NCBI GenBank assembly: GCA_900540685.1
Contig: UQGS01000043.1
Coordinates: 1-19,313 of the forward strand
Source of the DNA: an uncultured Catenibacterium sp.
Lineage (GTDB): Bacteria; Bacillota_I; Bacilli_A; Erysipelotrichales; Coprobacillaceae
DNA length: 19,313 nt
Reading direction: 5' to 3'
This document shows positions 6,476-15,578 of the stretch, in pieces (positions within the stretch are counted from its first letter, which is position 1; each line of letters opens with the position of its first letter). The position numbers were made by a program, and so were the translations under genes. The notes under the pieces were generated by a model. It worked only from the letters and a program-made list of their open reading frames with translations. It had not been told where the DNA came from and did not search any database.

Positions 6476-8662
6476 ATGTTTAAAGTAGAAGTATTAATAG
6501 AACATCCTGTTCAGGCCTTAGATCGTGGTTTTTCTTACTTATCTAAGAAACCTATTCTTACAGGTATCCGTGTACAGGTGCCTTTTAACCATCGTCAGGT
6601 CGTTGGTTATGTTTTATCAGTAGAAGAAGTTGATTTAACACAGAAAGAACTAGAAGAAAGAGATTGCTTTAAGTATTCTTATATTTATTCCGTCATCGAT
6701 GAAGCGCCACTACTCAATAATGAACTCATTACACTTGCTCATCGTATGTCCAAGATGACACTTTGTCCTCTTATTGCCTGTTTCCAGGCTATGCTTCCAG
6801 GTACTTTAAAGCCTTCTACTCATAAGATGGTTGGCATTAAAACAATGGCCTGTGTAAGAGTCATCAATACAGGTACACCTAAAACAGTTAAACAGCAGGA
6901 AGCTTTCCGTTTATTAGTAGAAAAAGGAGAAATGTTTCTTAAGGATATCCCTTATTCAAGAAGTGTGATCTCTTCTCTAGAGAAACAAGGTTTGATTGAA
7001 GTATATAATAAAGAAGTACAAAGAAATCCTTATGCCGGTAATGATTTGAAGGTTAATAATAAAATCACTCTCACACCGCTTCAAAATAGTGTTGTGAGAG
7101 GTGTATTACAGACTTCTCAAATGATTTCCCTTATTCATGGTGTCACGGGTTCAGGTAAGACAGAGGTTTATATTGCGCTCACTAAAAAGATGTTAGAAGA
7201 GAATAAGACAGTATTAATGCTGGTGCCTGAAATATCCCTCACTCCAATGATGGAACGTGTCTTTAAGGAACGTTTCCATGATGAAGTCGCCATCATTCAT
7301 TCTCGTTTATCACAAGGAGAAAAGTATGATGAATACCGTCGTATTAAAAAAGGAGAAGCTCGTATTGTAGTAGGGGCACGTTCTGCCATCTTTGCGCCAG
7401 TAGACAATTTAGGACTCATTATTATGGATGAAGAACATGATATGAGCTATAAGCAGGATAATACACCACGTTATCATACATTATCTATTGCGAAAATGCG
7501 TGCAGAGAAGAATCATGCCAAGATTGTCCTAGGTAGTGCCACTCCTTCAGTAGAAACATATGCACGTGCGCAAAAAGGCATCTATGGCTTATTTGAGATG
7601 AAACAAAGAATCAATGGGAAACCACTCCCTTATTGTGAAGTGGTAGATATGGGCAATGAATCACGCCAGGGTAACTATTCTCTCATGTCTGCACGAATGA
7701 AGCAGAGACTTCAGGAAACAATAGATAAGGGTGAACAGGCGATGATTCTATTAAATAAGAGAGGCTATGCATCTTTTATTAAATGTGAATCATGTAATGA
7801 ACCGATACGCTGCCCTCATTGTGATGTCACACTTACTTATCATAAAGCAGAAAATAGATTAAAATGTCACTTATGTGAATACTTTACTTCTGTACCTCGA
7901 GTATGTCCTGAATGTGGCAGTACACATCTTAAAAAGATAGGATATGGCACACAGAAAATAGAAGAAGAATTAAAAAAACAGTATCCTGAAGCACATATCA
8001 TTCGCTTTGACTTTGATACAACACGTAATAAGAATACCCATTTAAAACTCTTAAAAGATTTTGAAGAACATAAAGCAGATATTATGCTAGGTACACAGAT
8101 GATTGCAAAAGGACTTGATTTCTCCAATGTCACATTTGTAGGTGTACTCATGGCTGATTTATCTTTAATGGTACCTGACTTTAGAGCCTCTGAACGTACA
8201 TTCCAGTTACTTTGTCAGGTGGCAGGAAGAAGCGGTCGAGGAGAGAAGCAGGGCACTGTCATGATCCAGACATTCAATCCAGAACATTATGCAATTAAAG
8301 CAGCAGTCAAGCAGGATTATGATGCTTTCTTTAAAGAAGAGATAGCATTTAGAAAGAAAGCCAAATATCCACCATATTGTCATCTTGTTGCAGTGATTGT
8401 ACAATCACGCTCGCCTAAGAACGTTCATTCTATTGCCTTAGATATTAGTCAATACTTAAAGGATCATTTAGAAAAGGTCAGAATCATTGGACCACAGTCT
8501 ACCTTTAAGATGCAGGATATCTATCGTGAAAGAATTCTTATTAAATATATAGAATCCAAACCAATCTATGAACAATTAAGTATCATTGATGACTATTATA
8601 ACCGTACAAGAAAAGGAGGTGTTATTGTGGCATGCGACTTTAACCCGTATTCCACATATTAA
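6476..8662 (+). CDS. priA: Primosomal replication restart helicase PriA
   Basis: A 3'-5' superfamily 2 helicase that recognises abandoned replication forks and reloads the replicative helicase. At 728 residues it is somewhat shorter than the B. subtilis protein. The N-terminal DNA-binding region covers about 1-190. The helicase has Walker A GVTGSGKT (222-229), DEEH (318-321), LGSATPS (352-358) and QVAGRSGRG (581-589). Eight cysteines (437, 440, 446, 449, 464, 467, 477, 480) form the two zinc sites that typify PriA. The C-terminus ends in the family's VxxDxNPYS-type segment, so it is complete. The ATG has a very strong site (AGGGAGGTGA, 6462-6471). Its last 50 bases contain a strong SD-like sequence relevant to the start of rsmB. 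Confidence 0.96.
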   Translation: MFKVEVLIEHPVQALDRGFSYLSKKPILTGIRVQVPFNHRQVVGYVLSVEEVDLTQKELEERDCFKYSYIYSVIDEAPLLNNELITLAHRMSKMTLCPLIACFQAMLPGTLKPSTHKMVGIKTMACVRVINTGTPKTVKQQEAFRLLVEKGEMFLKDIPYSRSVISSLEKQGLIEVYNKEVQRNPYAGNDLKVNNKITLTPLQNSVVRGVLQTSQMISLIHGVTGSGKTEVYIALTKKMLEENKTVLMLVPEISLTPMMERVFKERFHDEVAIIHSRLSQGEKYDEYRRIKKGEARIVVGARSAIFAPVDNLGLIIMDEEHDMSYKQDNTPRYHTLSIAKMRAEKNHAKIVLGSATPSVETYARAQKGIYGLFEMKQRINGKPLPYCEVVDMGNESRQGNYSLMSARMKQRLQETIDKGEQAMILLNKRGYASFIKCESCNEPIRCPHCDVTLTYHKAENRLKCHLCEYFTSVPRVCPECGSTHLKKIGYGTQKIEEELKKQYPEAHIIRFDFDTTRNKNTHLKLLKDFEEHKADIMLGTQMIAKGLDFSNVTFVGVLMADLSLMVPDFRASERTFQLLCQVAGRSGRGEKQGTVMIQTFNPEHYAIKAAVKQDYDAFFKEEIAFRKKAKYPPYCHLVAVIVQSRSPKNVHSIALDISQYLKDHLEKVRIIGPQSTFKMQDIYRERILIKYIESKPIYEQLSIIDDYYNRTRKGGVIVACDFNPYSTY
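8612..8621 (+). promoter_or_regulatory. Strong SD-like site inside the priA end, ambiguous rsmB start
   Basis: AAAGGAGGTG lies in the priA coding sequence, where it encodes Lys-Gly-Gly-Val. In the rsmB frame a TTG follows five bases after AGGAGG (at 8625), which would add 13 residues to RsmB. The ATG at 8664 that fits the family N-terminus has no SD and lies one base after the priA stop, so it would rely on re-initiation. Which start is used cannot be settled from sequence. Confidence 0.4.
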
Positions 8663-8663
8663 T

Positions 8664-9908
8664 ATGAAAGAAAGAGATACAGCATTAGATATACTTATTG
8701 ATTATGAAAAGAATGAAAGTTATTTAAATATTACTTTAAACCATACTCTTACAAAAGACTTCTCACCATCAGAAAGAGGTCTTATTACAACATTGGTCTA
8801 TGGAACTATCCAGAATCGTTTATATTTAGAATATCAATTAGAACCACATATTCATACACGTTTAAAGGTGGTAGAAAGAATGTTGCTGCTGATGAGTCTT
8901 TACCAGCATTTCTATCTAGATACACCTGATTATGCAATTGTGAATGAAGCCGTAGAAATCATCAAAGAAAGAAGAAACAAACGTGCAGGAGGCATGATCA
9001 ATGCAATCTTACATAGCTGTTTTAAAGAAACAAGATCTTTAGATGATCTAGACCATGATGAACGTTTATCTATTTCTACAAGTCATCCTTTATGGATGGT
9101 CAAGATGTTTAATGCCCAGTATGGCATTGATACAACAGAAAAGATTCTTCATGCAGATAATGAAGTTCCTTTAAAAAGCGGTCGTGTGAATACATATAAG
9201 ATATCTCGTGATGCGTTCTTGAAGAAGTATCCTGAATTTACTCCAGGCTATTTATCACCAGATAGTGTGTTATTAAAGGAAGGCAATATTGCGCATACTG
9301 AAGCGTTTAAAGAAGGCTTAGTGACTATCCAGGATGAATCTTCACAGATGGTCGCACGCATGCTTAACCCAGGTGAAGAAGACGATGTCTTAGATATGTG
9401 CGGGGCACCAGGATCTAAAACAACTCATCTAGGTACTTTAATGAACAATAAAGGAAGTATAGATGTTTATGACCTTTATCCTCATAAAGCGAAGCTTATA
9501 GAAGACAATGCGAAAAGACTCGGATTATCTAATATTCATGTACATACAGGAGACAGTACAGACCTCTCAATATTTAAAAAACAGTATACAAAAATACTTT
9601 TAGATGGTCCTTGTTCTGGGCTTGGTGTTCTTTCTAGAAAGCCTGAAATCAAGTACCATGACTCAAGTGCAATGGATGAAATCATCCTGATTCAAGCAAA
9701 ATTACTAGAAAATGCATATTCTTTATGTATAAAAGGTGGTAATATAGTGTATAGTACGTGCACTATAAATAAAAAAGAAAACGAAAAACAGATTGAAAAA
9801 TTCATAAAGAAGCATCCCGATATGCATGTGGTAGAAGAACGTACTATACTTCCATTTGAGTATCATAGTGATGGCTTTTATATGTGTCTGTTAGAAAAGG
9901 ATGTATGA
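8664..9908 (+). CDS. rsmB: 16S rRNA (cytosine-C5) methyltransferase RsmB
   Basis: Methylates C967 (E. coli numbering) of 16S rRNA with S-adenosylmethionine. From the ATG at 8664 the protein is 414 residues. An N-terminal NusB-like helical domain covers about 1-125, followed by a Rossmann methyltransferase domain. Motifs are the SAM-binding DMCGAPGSKT, then DGPCSGLG and YSTCT, which supply the two family cysteines (catalysis and product release). I chose this ATG because KERDTALDIL aligns with the family start; it sits one base after the priA stop and lacks its own SD. A TTG at 8625 behind a strong SD is the alternative, and the frame is open back to 8586. In B. subtilis def and fmt separate priA from this gene; both are absent here. 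Confidence 0.92.
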   Translation: MKERDTALDILIDYEKNESYLNITLNHTLTKDFSPSERGLITTLVYGTIQNRLYLEYQLEPHIHTRLKVVERMLLLMSLYQHFYLDTPDYAIVNEAVEIIKERRNKRAGGMINAILHSCFKETRSLDDLDHDERLSISTSHPLWMVKMFNAQYGIDTTEKILHADNEVPLKSGRVNTYKISRDAFLKKYPEFTPGYLSPDSVLLKEGNIAHTEAFKEGLVTIQDESSQMVARMLNPGEEDDVLDMCGAPGSKTTHLGTLMNNKGSIDVYDLYPHKAKLIEDNAKRLGLSNIHVHTGDSTDLSIFKKQYTKILLDGPCSGLGVLSRKPEIKYHDSSAMDEIILIQAKLLENAYSLCIKGGNIVYSTCTINKKENEKQIEKFIKKHPDMHVVEERTILPFEYHSDGFYMCLLEKDV

Positions 9909-10936
9909 TGAAATCAATTTATGACTTAACACTCGAACAATTAAAAGAAGAATTAAAAGCACTTGGACAGAAGCCATTCCGTGCAAAACAGATCTATGAA
10001 TGGATTTATGTAAAGAATGTCTATGATTTTCATCAGATGACAAATCTTTCTAAGGATCTTCAGGAAACACTTTCTAATCATTTCAGTGATGCGCTTTTAA
10101 CTATCAAGGAAAAACAGGTGGCTCGTGATGGTACAACAAAATATCTTCTTGAATTAGAAGATGGAGGCCTGATTGAAACAGTATTAATGATTCAGACTTA
10201 TGGTCGTTCATTATGTGTCACTAGCCAGCTAGGCTGTAATATGGGCTGTTCTTTCTGTGCGTCTGGTTTATTAAAGAAGCAGCGTAACTTAACAAGTGGT
10301 GAAATCGTGAAACAGGTACTCACTGTAATGAATGATTTAAAGGAAAGAGTGACTCATGTCGTAGTGATGGGGACAGGTGAACCTTTTGATAATTATGATG
10401 AAGTGATGAACTTCATCTATACAGTCAATGAACCTCATGGTTTAGCTATTGGGGCAAGACATTTGACTATTTCTACATGTGGACTTATTCCTGGTATTGA
10501 ACGATTCTCTCATGAACCAATACAGGTTAACTTAGCCATCAGCTTACATGCACCTAATGATGAAATTCGTAACGAATTGATGCCAATCAACAAGCGCTAT
10601 AATATGGATGACTTAAGAGATGCGATTAAGACATATATTGAACGTACAAATCGTCGTGTAACTCTTGAATATATCTTATTGAAGGATGTCAATGATGATA
10701 TTAAATACGCCCGTCAGCTAGCGCATTATCTACGTGGTTTAAATGTCTATGTGAATTTAATTCCTTATAACCCTGTAGATGAACATGGCTATAAGCAGTC
10801 TTTAGGACATACAATTACTGCATTTAAAGATGAACTCATTCGCTTACATATCAATTGTACATTAAGAAAAGAACATGGCCGTGATATTGATGGTGCATGT
10901 GGACAGTTACGTGCGAAAAGAGAGAAAGGAGCATAA
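9908..10936 (+). CDS. rlmN: Radical SAM 23S rRNA/tRNA adenine-C2 methyltransferase RlmN
   Basis: Makes m2A2503 in 23S rRNA and m2A37 in some tRNAs using two SAM molecules. From the ATG at 9908 it has 342 residues. The radical SAM cluster motif is GCNMGCSFC, with cysteines at 110, 114 and 117. The conserved C-terminal Cys in GACGQLRAK (331) supports the methyl-Cys mechanism together with the mid-protein family Cys. VVMGTGEPFDNYDE and LAISLHAPND are family signatures. The rsmB stop TGA shares its A with this ATG; another ATG at 9905 is possible. AAAGGA (9896-9901) is the SD. Tight overlap implies coupling with rsmB, and the two enzymes join as rRNA modification partners. Confidence 0.95.
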   Translation: MKSIYDLTLEQLKEELKALGQKPFRAKQIYEWIYVKNVYDFHQMTNLSKDLQETLSNHFSDALLTIKEKQVARDGTTKYLLELEDGGLIETVLMIQTYGRSLCVTSQLGCNMGCSFCASGLLKKQRNLTSGEIVKQVLTVMNDLKERVTHVVVMGTGEPFDNYDEVMNFIYTVNEPHGLAIGARHLTISTCGLIPGIERFSHEPIQVNLAISLHAPNDEIRNELMPINKRYNMDDLRDAIKTYIERTNRRVTLEYILLKDVNDDIKYARQLAHYLRGLNVYVNLIPYNPVDEHGYKQSLGHTITAFKDELIRLHINCTLRKEHGRDIDGACGQLRAKREKGA

Positions 10937-10937
10937 T

Positions 10938-11666
10938 ATGATGATCTCCGCTATGACTGATATTGGAAATAAAAGATCAGTCAATCAAGATAGAGCAATC
11001 TATAAAATTAAAGACCATGAAATAGTTGGTGTATTATGTGATGGAATGGGTGGTCATCTTGCAGGTGATGTAGCAAGCACACTTGTAAGTAATTATATTA
11101 TTGAACACTTCTTTGATCATGCGCCTTTTGTGGATGATGCCTCTATTCATGCTTGGATTTCTTCTTTATTATTGACAACAAATGATCTTTTAAATAAAGA
11201 AAGTGATCAGCATAGTGAATATGCAGGAATGGGCACAACAATCGTTATCTGTTATATGGATGGTCAGAATACTTATATCTCTCATGTAGGTGATTCTAGA
11301 GCTTATTTATATAATGATACACTTAAACAGATTACTGCAGATGATACTTTTGTGAACGAACTTCTAAAAAGAGGTATCATTAATGAAGAAGAAGCCTCTC
11401 ATCATCCTAAAAGAAATGTCTTAGTACAGGCTATTGGTATTAAAGAAGCGTTACGTATTTCTTTTTATAAGATTGAAGAAGATTATCGTGCATTACTACT
11501 CTGTTCAGATGGATTATATAATTCACTCTCATCTCAACAGATTGAAGAAATACTACAAAATAATGATTCAGTTGATCAAAAGACTGAAAAGCTCATTCAA
11601 TCAGCCAATGAATTTGGTGGATTAGATAATATTGGTGTTTTATTAATTGAGAAGGGAGAATCATAA
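10938..11666 (+). CDS. prpC: PP2C-type Ser/Thr protein phosphatase (Stp/PrpC)
   Basis: Mn-dependent phosphatase that reverses phosphorylation by the adjacent PASTA kinase. About 242 residues, with all core PP2C motifs: DIGNKRSVNQD near the N-terminus, CDGMGGHLAGD, the HVGDSRAYL strand, HPKRNVLVQAIG, LLCSDGL and a terminal GGLDNIGVLL metal site. All acidic metal ligands appear intact, so it should be active. Two ATGs at 10938 and 10941 could start it, behind AAAGGAG (10925-10931). It follows rlmN by one base and is one base from prkC. The phosphatase-kinase pair in this order is a Bacillota hallmark. Confidence 0.96.
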   Translation: MMISAMTDIGNKRSVNQDRAIYKIKDHEIVGVLCDGMGGHLAGDVASTLVSNYIIEHFFDHAPFVDDASIHAWISSLLLTTNDLLNKESDQHSEYAGMGTTIVICYMDGQNTYISHVGDSRAYLYNDTLKQITADDTFVNELLKRGIINEEEASHHPKRNVLVQAIGIKEALRISFYKIEEDYRALLLCSDGLYNSLSSQQIEEILQNNDSVDQKTEKLIQSANEFGGLDNIGVLLIEKGES

Positions 11667-11667
11667 G

Positions 11668-13467
11668 ATGAGTGAAAAAGGACGAATACTTGCTGATCGT
11701 TATGAACTAAAAGAGCTTGTTGGACAGGGCGGTATGGCTGATGTCTATCTTGCCTATGATGATATATTAAATAGAGAAGTAGCCGTTAAAATACTTCGTT
11801 CTTCTTTAACAGGAGATCCTATTTATATCACACGTTTCCATCGTGAAGCGCGTGCAGCAGCTGCATTATGTCATCGTAATATTGTAGAAATCTATGATGT
11901 AGGTGAAGAAGATGATCTTTACTATATTGTCATGGAATATGTACGTGGTCAGACTTTAAAGGAACTCATTAATAAACGTGGTGCACTTCATTATGTAGAA
12001 GCAGTAGATATTATGAAACAGGTTGTTTCTGCCACTGCATTGGCTCATTCTATGGGTATTGTACATCGTGACTTAAAGCCACAGAATATTCTTGTGACTG
12101 ATTCTGGTATTGTAAAGATTGCGGATTTTGGGATTGCCTCTATCCAGTCTTTATCACAGGTCACTCAGACAGATACAATCATGGGTTCACTTCACTATCT
12201 TGCGCCAGAAATCGCAAGAGGTGAAAAAGCGACACCACAAAGTGATCTTTATGCACTAGGTGTTGTATTCTATGAATTACTGAGAGGAGATGTCCCATTT
12301 AATGGAGAATCTCCAGTTAATATCGCATTGAAACATATGCGTGATGAAATTCCATCCGTGCGTGATTATAATCCAGCGATTCCTCAGTCAGTAGAAAATA
12401 TTATTATTAAAGCCACTGCAAAGAATACAAATAACCGTTATCAGTGTGCAGATGATATGCTGGATGATTTAGAAACATGCTTAGATCGTCTAGATGAAGA
12501 AAAGCTCAGCTTTGATTCCATCAACAATGATCCTACAATCATTGCGACAGATTCACAGTTCTTTACTAAAACAGCACCTATTGATCTTGAAGAAACAAAG
12601 ACAGAAATAGAAGAAATTGAACCACAGGAAGTAAAGAAGAAAGAACCTATGGACAAGAAAAAGAAGATTGCGATAGGTGTAGCGATTGGTGCAGTTGTTG
12701 TATGTCTTGCGATTGTCGCTGGTTTCTTCTTACTAAGTGGAAGTAAAGATGGTACAATGATGGACCTTGTTGGTAAGACTGAAAAGGAAGCCACAGCCTT
12801 ATTAATTGATAAAGGCTATAAGGTTTCTGATAATGTAGACTATGAACTCAGTGATAAGTATGAAAAGGGACTCGTTATTGCGACAGATCCAGAAGCAGGA
12901 CATACTATTAATGAAGGAGATACAGTAACACTTACAATCTCTAAAGGTAAATATATTGTCATGAAGGATTATACAGGAGTCTCTTATGATACAGCCTATA
13001 AGGAACTCACAAAGCTTGGCTATAAGGTTAAGAAATATGAAAAGTCTGATGATGACTATAAAGAAGGTGTCGTTATTGGACAGTCTATTTCTGAAGGAGA
13101 AAAACAGGATCCTAATGAAGATGGCAAGATCATCACATTAACAGTTTCTAAGGGTGTAAGTATTACAGTACCATCACTCTATGGACAGGATATCAATGCC
13201 GCCAAATCCACATTAGAAAGCCAGGGCTTCACTAATGTGAAATTATCTGTACTTCCTGCACCTACTGATACAGCCACAATTAACTCTATGTCTATTAATA
13301 CAGTTGTTAAGCAGTCTGTTGCACCATATACTCAGGTGAATAGTAAGGGTACTGAAATCATCTTATATTATTATGATAAGAAACCAACAACTACTACAAC
13401 ACCATCTCAGCCTGACTTGCCAGAAAATGACGATGATGATGAAACAACTACGACTAATGGACAATAA
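11668..13467 (+). CDS. prkC: PASTA-domain Ser/Thr protein kinase (PrkC/Stk)
   Basis: Membrane receptor kinase that senses muropeptides or lipid II and controls cell wall metabolism, growth and dormancy exit. From the ATG at 11668 (AAGGGAG nine bases upstream) it is 599 residues. The kinase domain spans about 11-275: glycine loop GQGGMADV (19-26), catalytic Lys 41, HRDLKPQN (133-140), DFG (153-155), APE (179-181). A juxtamembrane acidic/lysine region follows. One transmembrane helix covers about 334-357. Three extracellular PASTA repeats lie at about 361-427, 428-497 and 498-570. The tail (572-599) is unusual: Thr-rich runs around a block of Asp/Glu, with no obvious fold. The second PASTA copy carries an extra Asp/Glu-rich segment. 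rsgA, a known PrkC substrate in B. subtilis, is the next gene. Confidence 0.96.
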   Translation: MSEKGRILADRYELKELVGQGGMADVYLAYDDILNREVAVKILRSSLTGDPIYITRFHREARAAAALCHRNIVEIYDVGEEDDLYYIVMEYVRGQTLKELINKRGALHYVEAVDIMKQVVSATALAHSMGIVHRDLKPQNILVTDSGIVKIADFGIASIQSLSQVTQTDTIMGSLHYLAPEIARGEKATPQSDLYALGVVFYELLRGDVPFNGESPVNIALKHMRDEIPSVRDYNPAIPQSVENIIIKATAKNTNNRYQCADDMLDDLETCLDRLDEEKLSFDSINNDPTIIATDSQFFTKTAPIDLEETKTEIEEIEPQEVKKKEPMDKKKKIAIGVAIGAVVVCLAIVAGFFLLSGSKDGTMMDLVGKTEKEATALLIDKGYKVSDNVDYELSDKYEKGLVIATDPEAGHTINEGDTVTLTISKGKYIVMKDYTGVSYDTAYKELTKLGYKVKKYEKSDDDYKEGVVIGQSISEGEKQDPNEDGKIITLTVSKGVSITVPSLYGQDINAAKSTLESQGFTNVKLSVLPAPTDTATINSMSINTVVKQSVAPYTQVNSKGTEIILYYYDKKPTTTTTPSQPDLPENDDDDETTTTNGQ

Positions 13468-13481
13468 GAATAGGAGAAAAT

Positions 13482-14348
13482 ATGCCTAAAGGTCAAATTA
13501 TAAAAGCTCTTGCAGGATTCTATTATGTAGATACAGGTGAAAAGGTTGTCAGCTGCAAGGCCCGTGGTAAATTTAGAAATAGAGGACAGAAGCCTCTTGT
13601 CGGAGACTTCTGCACCTTCCAGGAAGAAAAGGATGGGTCAGGTTATATCCTAACACTCGAAAAAAGATTTAACCAATTAGAAAGACCACCTATCTGTAAT
13701 GTTGATCAGGCTTTACTTGTATTCTCTATTGCTCAGCCTGACTTTGATCAGATGCTTCTTGATCAGTTCCTTGCAATGGTGGAATATGAGAAGATTAAGC
13801 CAATCATCATTATTACAAAGATAGATCTCAATAGGGAACTTGTCCCTGTGATTCAAAAGAAGTACAATGCATATGATCTCTATTTTGTATCAAGTAAAGA
13901 AAATGAGGGTATTGAAGAGATTAAACCACTTTTAAAGAACCGTGTTACAGTTGTCACAGGACAGAGTGGTGTAGGAAAATCAAGTCTTTTGAATGCCTTA
14001 AACATTGAACTGAATATTGAAACAAATGAAATTTCTCAGGCATTAGGTAGAGGAAAACATACTACAAGACATGTAGAACTCATTCCTATGTATGGTGGCT
14101 ATATTGCAGATACACCGGGATTCTCTTCACTAGAACTTAAAATGGAACCAGTAGAACTCGCCTCTACTTATCATGATTTTAGAGAATTATCTCATCATTG
14201 TAAGTTTAGAGGATGTCTCCATGATAGTGAACCACAGTGTGCTGTTAAACAAGCTGTTGAAGAGGGAGAAATAGATCAAACAAGATATGTAGATTACCTG
14301 CAGCTATTAAAGCAGGTGAAAGAAAGGAAAGATAAACGATATGGTTAA
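13482..14348 (+). CDS. rsgA: Ribosome small-subunit biogenesis GTPase RsgA
   Basis: Circularly permuted GTPase that checks late 30S maturation and releases assembly factors; in Bacillota it is also linked to cell shape and is phosphorylated by PrkC. At 288 residues it shows an N-terminal OB fold (about 1-65), then motifs in permuted order: G4 TKID (112-115), G1 GQSGVGKS (160-167), a Thr-rich G2 region (194-195) and G3 DTPG (210-213). A C-terminal zinc site C240-x4-C245-x-H247-x5-C253 follows. AGGAGA stands before the ATG, 14 bases after the prkC stop. It overlaps rpe by 8 bases. Confidence 0.96.
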   Translation: MPKGQIIKALAGFYYVDTGEKVVSCKARGKFRNRGQKPLVGDFCTFQEEKDGSGYILTLEKRFNQLERPPICNVDQALLVFSIAQPDFDQMLLDQFLAMVEYEKIKPIIIITKIDLNRELVPVIQKKYNAYDLYFVSSKENEGIEEIKPLLKNRVTVVTGQSGVGKSSLLNALNIELNIETNEISQALGRGKHTTRHVELIPMYGGYIADTPGFSSLELKMEPVELASTYHDFRELSHHCKFRGCLHDSEPQCAVKQAVEEGEIDQTRYVDYLQLLKQVKERKDKRYG

Positions 14349-14985
14349 AATTGCACCTTCAGTATTATCCGCAGATTTTGCGCATTTAAAAGAAGATATC
14401 GATACAATCTATGATGGAGGAAAATCATGGATTCATTATGATGTGATGGATGGACACTTTGTCCCAAATATTTCATTTGGTTATAGTATTTTGAGTAACC
14501 TACGTGCTGTCACTGATTTATTTATTGATGTACATTTAATGATCACTGATCCAGGTCAGTACTTAGATGAATTCATCAACGCAGGTGCAGACCTCATTAC
14601 ATTCCATATTGAAGCTGTATCAAGTGTACAGGAAGCACGTGTACTTATTCAGCGTATTCATGATGCAGGATGTCTTGCATCTATCTCTATTAAACCAGGC
14701 ACTGATGTAGAAGCTATCAAACCATTCTTAGATGATCTAGATATGGTACTTGTCATGAGTGTTGAACCAGGATTTGGTGGTCAGTCATTCAATCCTGCAG
14801 CTTTAGATAAGATTACAGAACTTAAAGAAATCAGAAATGGTAGACGCTATCTTATTGAAGTAGATGGTGGAATCAATGCGAATACAGCCAACCTATGCCG
14901 TGGAGCTGGGGCAGATGTTCTAGTGGCTGGAAGCTATGTCTTCAAAGCAGAAAATAGACAGGAAGCGATTGATTCACTCAAATGA
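14341..14985 (+). CDS. rpe: Ribulose-phosphate 3-epimerase
   Basis: Interconverts D-ribulose 5-phosphate and D-xylulose 5-phosphate in the pentose phosphate pathway. The 214 residues form a TIM barrel with family signatures: IHYDVMDGHFVPNISFG (metal-binding Asp and the phosphate side), DVHLMI with its His ligand, MSVEPGFGGQSF (flexible loop) and EVDGGIN with the second catalytic Asp. Its start lies inside the end of rsgA, and it overlaps thiN by four bases. The rsgA-rpe-thiN order is conserved across Bacillota. Confidence 0.96.
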   Translation: MVKIAPSVLSADFAHLKEDIDTIYDGGKSWIHYDVMDGHFVPNISFGYSILSNLRAVTDLFIDVHLMITDPGQYLDEFINAGADLITFHIEAVSSVQEARVLIQRIHDAGCLASISIKPGTDVEAIKPFLDDLDMVLVMSVEPGFGGQSFNPAALDKITELKEIRNGRRYLIEVDGGINANTANLCRGAGADVLVAGSYVFKAENRQEAIDSLK

Positions 14986-15575
14986 AAATAGGCTTATATG
15001 CAAGCATGAATAATGGGGATGTCTTTAATAAAGACATCCCTTATATTGCGGTTGATGGTGGTTTGGAACATCTACATCGTCAATCAATTCAACCATTATG
15101 TGCCATTGGAGACTTTGATTCATTAGAACATAAGGAATACTTAGAAGGATTAGAAGTCCTTAGTTTTCCTACACATAAGGATGAAACAGATACTGAACTC
15201 GCTATCAGTGAAGCACTTAAAAGAGGTTATGATGAAATAGATCTCTATGGTGTTATTGGTGGTCGTATTGATCATTTTTTGGGTGTACTCATCTATTTAA
15301 GACAGCATCCAGATATTAAAATCACTTTATATGATGATATCAATAGAATCTATCTCTTACCTAAAGGTCAACATCAAATAGACTGCAGAGAATATAAGTA
15401 CTTCTCATGCTTTACTGAAAAGACATGTACTTTAACACTTAAGAACTGTGATTATCCATTAGATGGTTATATATTAGAGCCTCATGACCCTCTATGTATC
15501 TCTAATCAATGTCATGGTATTCTGACTATAGAAAATAGTGAAGATCTTATTTTCATTGAATCTCAAAGGAGGTAA
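14982..15575 (+). CDS. thiN: Thiamine pyrophosphokinase
   Basis: Transfers pyrophosphate from ATP to thiamine, producing the cofactor thiamine diphosphate directly. It serves salvage of imported thiamine. 197 residues with the family motifs AVDGGLEHL (substrate loop), AIGDFDSLE (metal Asp residues), HKDETDTELA and GVIGGRIDHFLG, then a beta-sandwich C-terminal domain. It begins in the ATGA overlap with rpe and has no SD of its own, so its translation probably depends on rpe. Its product is the cofactor of transketolase, which works beside Rpe in the same pathway; that may explain the pairing. Confidence 0.93.
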   Translation: MKIGLYASMNNGDVFNKDIPYIAVDGGLEHLHRQSIQPLCAIGDFDSLEHKEYLEGLEVLSFPTHKDETDTELAISEALKRGYDEIDLYGVIGGRIDHFLGVLIYLRQHPDIKITLYDDINRIYLLPKGQHQIDCREYKYFSCFTEKTCTLTLKNCDYPLDGYILEPHDPLCISNQCHGILTIENSEDLIFIESQRR

Positions 15576-15578
15576 TAT

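Noticed and set aside
7867..8404. Minus-strand open frames opposite priA
   Set aside because: Antisense shadows of conserved PriA helicase and zinc regions, without ribosome binding sites or recognisable products.
8632..8643. Three-codon minigene ATG CGA CTT TAA behind the strong SD at the priA end
   Set aside because: Spacing of 12 bases from AGGAGG is long and such short frames arise by chance; the SD is explained by PriA codons or by a TTG start of rsmB.
12441..12794. 117-codon open frame on the minus strand opposite prkC
   Set aside because: Low-complexity Ser/Ile-rich translation that mirrors the Lys/Glu-rich juxtamembrane part of PrkC; no ribosome binding site.
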